Shown here: piece by piece, positions 60,602 to 64,000 of the stretch
Layout: every line of letters begins with the position of its first letter
Numbering within the stretch: position 1 is the first letter of the stretch
Source: Gossypium raimondii
Taxonomy: Eukaryota > Streptophyta > Magnoliopsida > Malvales > Malvaceae
Direction of reading: 5' to 3'
Length of the DNA: 64,000 nucleotides
Assembly (NCBI RefSeq): GCF_025698545.1
Contig: NC_068569.1
Span: 27,218,001 to 27,282,000, forward strand
Position numbers and translations under genes: made by a program
Notes under the pieces: model-generated
The model's database searches: none
Told to the model about the DNA's origin: nothing
What the model saw: only the letters and a program-made list of their open reading frames with translations

Positions 60602-63600
60602 CTATGCAGCAGAAATTGCAGTATAGCCTTTCTCCTCGAGAACTTTAGCTAAGGAGCTATCTCCTGTCTTTATGATTCTTCCATTCTCCTGGAAATATCA
60701 CATTAGATCACAAACCAATCAGAGCAAAGATATTTTCTTATAGCACCACAACTAATTCCTTTTAAGATTAAATCAGAAGGATATAAAAGTTAGTAGTGGT
60801 GACTAAATAGAAAAAAACATGCGAAGAACAAAGCAGAACAAGTTCCCAACTAAATTACGTCCGATACTGTTTCAAAATGCACCCAATGCCTAATTAAAGC
60901 ATACATAGATGATCCTCATTACTAAATCTAGGAATCAAATCCAAATAGACTCATCCATTAGGCGTAACTTCATAAATAGCAGTTAGAAACAGAAGAGAAA
61001 GGTGGAACCATGAAACATAAGTTAACTTGCAGATCACTTGAAATCATGAATGTCGGCCAATCTTCACATAGTTTATAGTTCAGACAAAATCTCAGGTTGC
61101 TATAATGTTAGTCATTGGCCTATGTCAGAGTTTGATATCTTTCTAAGAAAATAATGGATATAAAAACAGACAAACCATACATGTTATCAGGAAAGCAAGC
61201 TATGCTATTTAGTGTGAGAGTTTCCCCCAAGGAGAAGCCACATTCACTAGTTTCAATGGAGAAGGCAATCAACAGGCATAAAATATACACTAGATCACTG
61301 CCTTGAATTTTTAAACAACTCACCATAATATGGATGAATGTCGGCTTTATAACTTCCAACAGTCGTCGATAATGAGTTATCATCAAAACTGAGTTTGTTG
61401 GAGTCAAAAGACCATTCACTGCTTTCGCTACATCTCGAAGGGCATCAACATCTAGCCCAGAATCAATCTCATCGAGTATAGCCAAGTCTGCTCCAAGAAC
61501 CTAAAAGTAAATATAGAGATTAGAAAAAAAATGGATTTTCTTAGCTTCGATGCATTAAATAACCAACAAACCTATAAATATTCCCTAGATTTCAGAACTA
61601 TAACTCACTATCTCTCTCTCATAGGGAGCAGCTCAGATTTGATCCCAGGGCATCCAAACCTAGCTGGCCAATATTCTATATTTTTGGCATGCAAGAAAAG
61701 ATCCATAGTACATGGTATGGTTCAGGGAGAAAACAGCAACAACTCAATAGAACTAAGGCTGAAAACGAGTAAGATAGAAGTTAAACTCTTGGGGGGGGGG
61801 GACCGTAGGGTTGAAAACCTCTAATTTCTTAAGTCTATTAATTAAAAGAAAACAATAAGGTGGCTGTAAATCTATTTTACAGCTAATTTATACCAGGATT
61901 CCAGACTTTAATCCTAGCCCTATATTAAAACTCTAAAGAAAACTTATAATCCTAGCCATTCATCCATATCTAATAATTATTAATAAAGCTGAAATATTAA
62001 AATAGCATATAGTAATAGCTCCTGCAATAGCATGTAAGCCATGAACAGCAATTCTAAGTTCAAACAAAAATCTTCCATTGCAACTATCAAATGAGGACAA
62101 AACAATTCCAAAATGAATTACAGAAGACATTATATCATATTACCGCAAGCTGCAAAATCTCATTGCGCTTCCTTTCACCTCCACTGAATCCTTCATTGAC
62201 ATTTCGGTTAAGGAAATCAGTCTTCATGTTCACAAGATCGAGTTTAGGATATATGTAAGCATAGAACTGCAAGAGTAAAATGACAGAAGTATTATAATCA
62301 ATAAGAAACTTAGCATGACTATTATGTTTTCCGTATATTTATCAGTTTACATATTTGAAGAATAACCGACTATGGCAACTTTTGATCTTTTCATTGTTAT
62401 TGATTAAACAGGGAGAACAAGAACATCTCAACAATGCACTAGAAAGTTCTTTCCTAAAAAGACGGGGAAGGCAGTTCATATACCTCAAGTGGACCAAGCT
62501 CGGGCTCACCAAGTTTTTTCCTTCGAGCATTATATGCCATGTGCAAAAAGTCGATATTGTTCACACCCGGGATCTCAACCGGGGACTGGAAACTCATAAA
62601 AAGTCCAGCAAGAGATCTTTCCTCCGGTTCCATGTCAAGCAAATTCTCTCCCTTGAAAACAACATCTCCTCCAGTCACCTCATAATCTGGATGACCGACA
62701 AGAACCTATAATACATAAATTAGATCAAGACCTTCCAAAAAATAATTCATAAACCAGTATGATTTCACCTAACTAGTTCAACAAATTCAAATATCTGTAT
62801 GATTAAACAAATATTACTAGGACTATTATTCAAGATTAGGGGTGTAATCGAGTTGAGTTGAGATCAAGTTGTGAGAATCTAGCGCTTGAGCATGACTTGA
62901 AATTCAAAGCAAAAAGCTTGGCCCAAGCTAGACTTGAAATTCAAGGCTCGAAGCTTAGCTTGAGCTCAATCAAGTTTCACTTTTAGAGCTCAAGCTCTAT
63001 CTAGGATAAAGATCGAATTACTCAAGCTCAGTTAGTTATGCTCGATTACTCAATTCTCATGCTCTACTTCAATCTGATTATTTATGCTCAAGCTCACATT
63101 ATTATTTTTTCAATACTAATTAAAAATAAAAAGGCTTGATTAGCCCCATGGCTCCTGAGCTATTCAAGTCAAATATTAGGATATTTAAGTTAAACTAGCT
63201 CGATATTTCGAGCTGAACTCGATAATGACTGAGCTCAATTTGAGGTATTTGAAGCCAAATCGAAGAAACTAGCTTGCACAAGCCTCCTTTACACCCCCAT
63301 TCAAGATAAAGGAAAAAGATTACTATAATCAACCTGGGATTTAATTCGGTTGATTTATACAGTCATCTCATCCTTTAGCCTATTCACAATCTATAAACTC
63401 CTTTATAAAAAAATAAATAATAATTTAAATTTAAATACATGTGAAAGAATACTAACCTTAGAAAACGTACTCTTCCCAGAGCCATTCTTTCCCATTATAG
63501 CATGAATCTAATAAAAATTAAACAAACAAAATATAATTGGAAAAAGAAAACAGAGTCTAATGTAACAAAATTCATTCATGCAAATTAAAGTAACAGAAAT

Positions 63601-63941
63601 ATATATATCTTCTAATTGACCTCTCCATGGTGAACGACGAGGTCCACGCCTTTGAGGATTTCCTGCTTGGTTTCAGCAATCACGGCAGTTAAACCTTTGA
63701 CTTCGAGAAGAGGCGTCTTGGAGTTGCCAAGACCGTCGGTGGAGGTGGTAGATTCAACGGCGGAGAAGGAAGCGGCGATGGGCCTAGGAGACGGCGCGTG
63801 AGTAGAGCGGAAGCGGGAAGAGCGAGTGAGAGGGAGAGGGAGAGGGAGAGGAAGAGAAATGGAAGAGGTAGATTTTAGAGTAAAAGGGGGAAAAGAAGGG
63901 AGTAGTGGTGGTGAAGCAGTGCACTGAATTTGCCAAGCCAT
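60602..63941 (-). CDS. ABCI6: Plastid SUF ATPase SufC (ABC transporter I family member 6)
   Basis: Exons in transcript order: 63941-63621, 63507-63457, 62705-62484, 62266-62144, 61500-61324 and 60688-60602, all phase 0, giving 326 residues. Residues 1 to about 60 are Ser/Pro/Leu/Arg-rich, a chloroplast transit peptide. The ABC ATPase follows: Walker [10 protein letters not shown] at 113-121, Q-loop in [12 protein letters not shown], signature FSGGERKR at 225-232, Walker B AILDEID at 246-252, and switch His282 in MITHY. It ends [20 protein letters not shown] plus a short tail. By family knowledge it is the soluble ATPase of the SufBCD scaffold that assembles Fe-S clusters in plastids and is essential in Arabidopsis. 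All catalytic motifs are intact. Intron 2 contains a 463 bp hAT insertion. A tandem CTCTCC run near 63,830-63,855 encodes the Leu-Pro repeat of the transit peptide. Confidence 0.96.
61791..61801. repeat. Poly-G run in SufC intron 4
   Basis: Eleven consecutive G residues in intronic DNA (C on the transcribed sense of the gene). It is a likely length-variable or sequencing-error site. Confidence 0.85.
62837..63299. mobile_element. Non-autonomous hAT element in SufC intron 2
   Basis: The ends TAGGGGTGTAA and TTTACACCCCCA are inverted, and TTCAAGAT is duplicated on both sides (62,829-62,836 and 63,300-63,307). The 8 bp duplication and end sequence mark it as hAT superfamily. The interior is rich in AGCTCGA/CAAGCTTGAGC words and non-coding. 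It is a different family from the CGGTTAA-rich hAT at 37.6 kb although both start TAGGGGTGT. Confidence 0.85.
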
Positions 63942-64000
63942 TTGCCCTGCGCGACAATAATTTTTGTTTTCCTTTATTCGGTCACTAAAAAGAAAATTGG

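Noticed and set aside
1-64000. CRISPR arrays, operons, ribosome-binding sites or bacterial insertion sequences
   Set aside because: Introns, plant gene families and plant transposons show this is nuclear plant DNA; no such bacterial features are seen.

Overview
This is nuclear DNA from a flowering plant. It is AT-rich, its genes have many introns, all splice sites but one are GT-AG, and the space between genes is filled with transposon debris. The seven genes I can read are all typical of eudicots. The style of the ABI5-like protein, the LINE ORF1 fragments and the satellite-like hAT repeats fits a Malvaceae genome, probably Gossypium. That assignment rests on recall and was not searched.

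Layout. 1-7,100 has no supportable gene and holds degraded repeats. 7,140-10,295 (+) is a group-A bZIP transcription factor (AREB3/DPBF3, ABI5-like 2). 10,300-21,960 is repeat-rich; it holds a non-coding LTR retrotransposon of about 5.1 kb (13,114-18,214) that contains a tRNA-Pro-like relic. 21,965-25,018 (+) is a SUVH1/3-type histone H3K9 methyltransferase with an intronless coding region and a long leader. 25,780-28,115 holds an inverted-repeat element with telomere-like filler and a broken LINE ORF1. 28,710-33,926 (+) is an unrecognised eight-exon gene for a Ser/Arg-rich, coiled-coil protein. 34,277-36,686 (-) encodes an HSP20-domain, tail-anchored protein like RTM2. 36,900-42,900 is a nest of transposons: an hAT element inside a foldback element, a MULE with long inverted repeats, and a second LINE relic. 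44,662-48,833 (+) is a GH3 beta-glucosidase with a probable GPI tail. 49,553-55,061 (-) is sucrose-phosphate phosphatase, convergent with the GH3 gene. 55,300-60,600 holds a foldback element and other non-coding sequence. 60,602-63,941 (-) is plastid SufC (ABCI6).

The genes are a normal mixed plant neighbourhood, not one pathway. Each has its own likely role: ABA response, chromatin, sucrose synthesis, cell-wall or glucoside hydrolysis, and plastid Fe-S assembly.

The most unusual signal links two of them. The transcribed leader of the bZIP gene (about 7,138-7,700) and that of the SUVH gene (about 21,965-22,460), 15 kb apart, are recognisably the same sequence. They share a promoter-proximal stretch, a first untranslated exon, a splice donor and the start of the intron. 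In the SUVH copy a piece that includes a splice acceptor has been tandemly repeated, giving about five candidate acceptors whose use would change the number of upstream ORFs. Exon joins below were worked out by hand from frame, splice sites and family knowledge; no alignment or transcript data were available.
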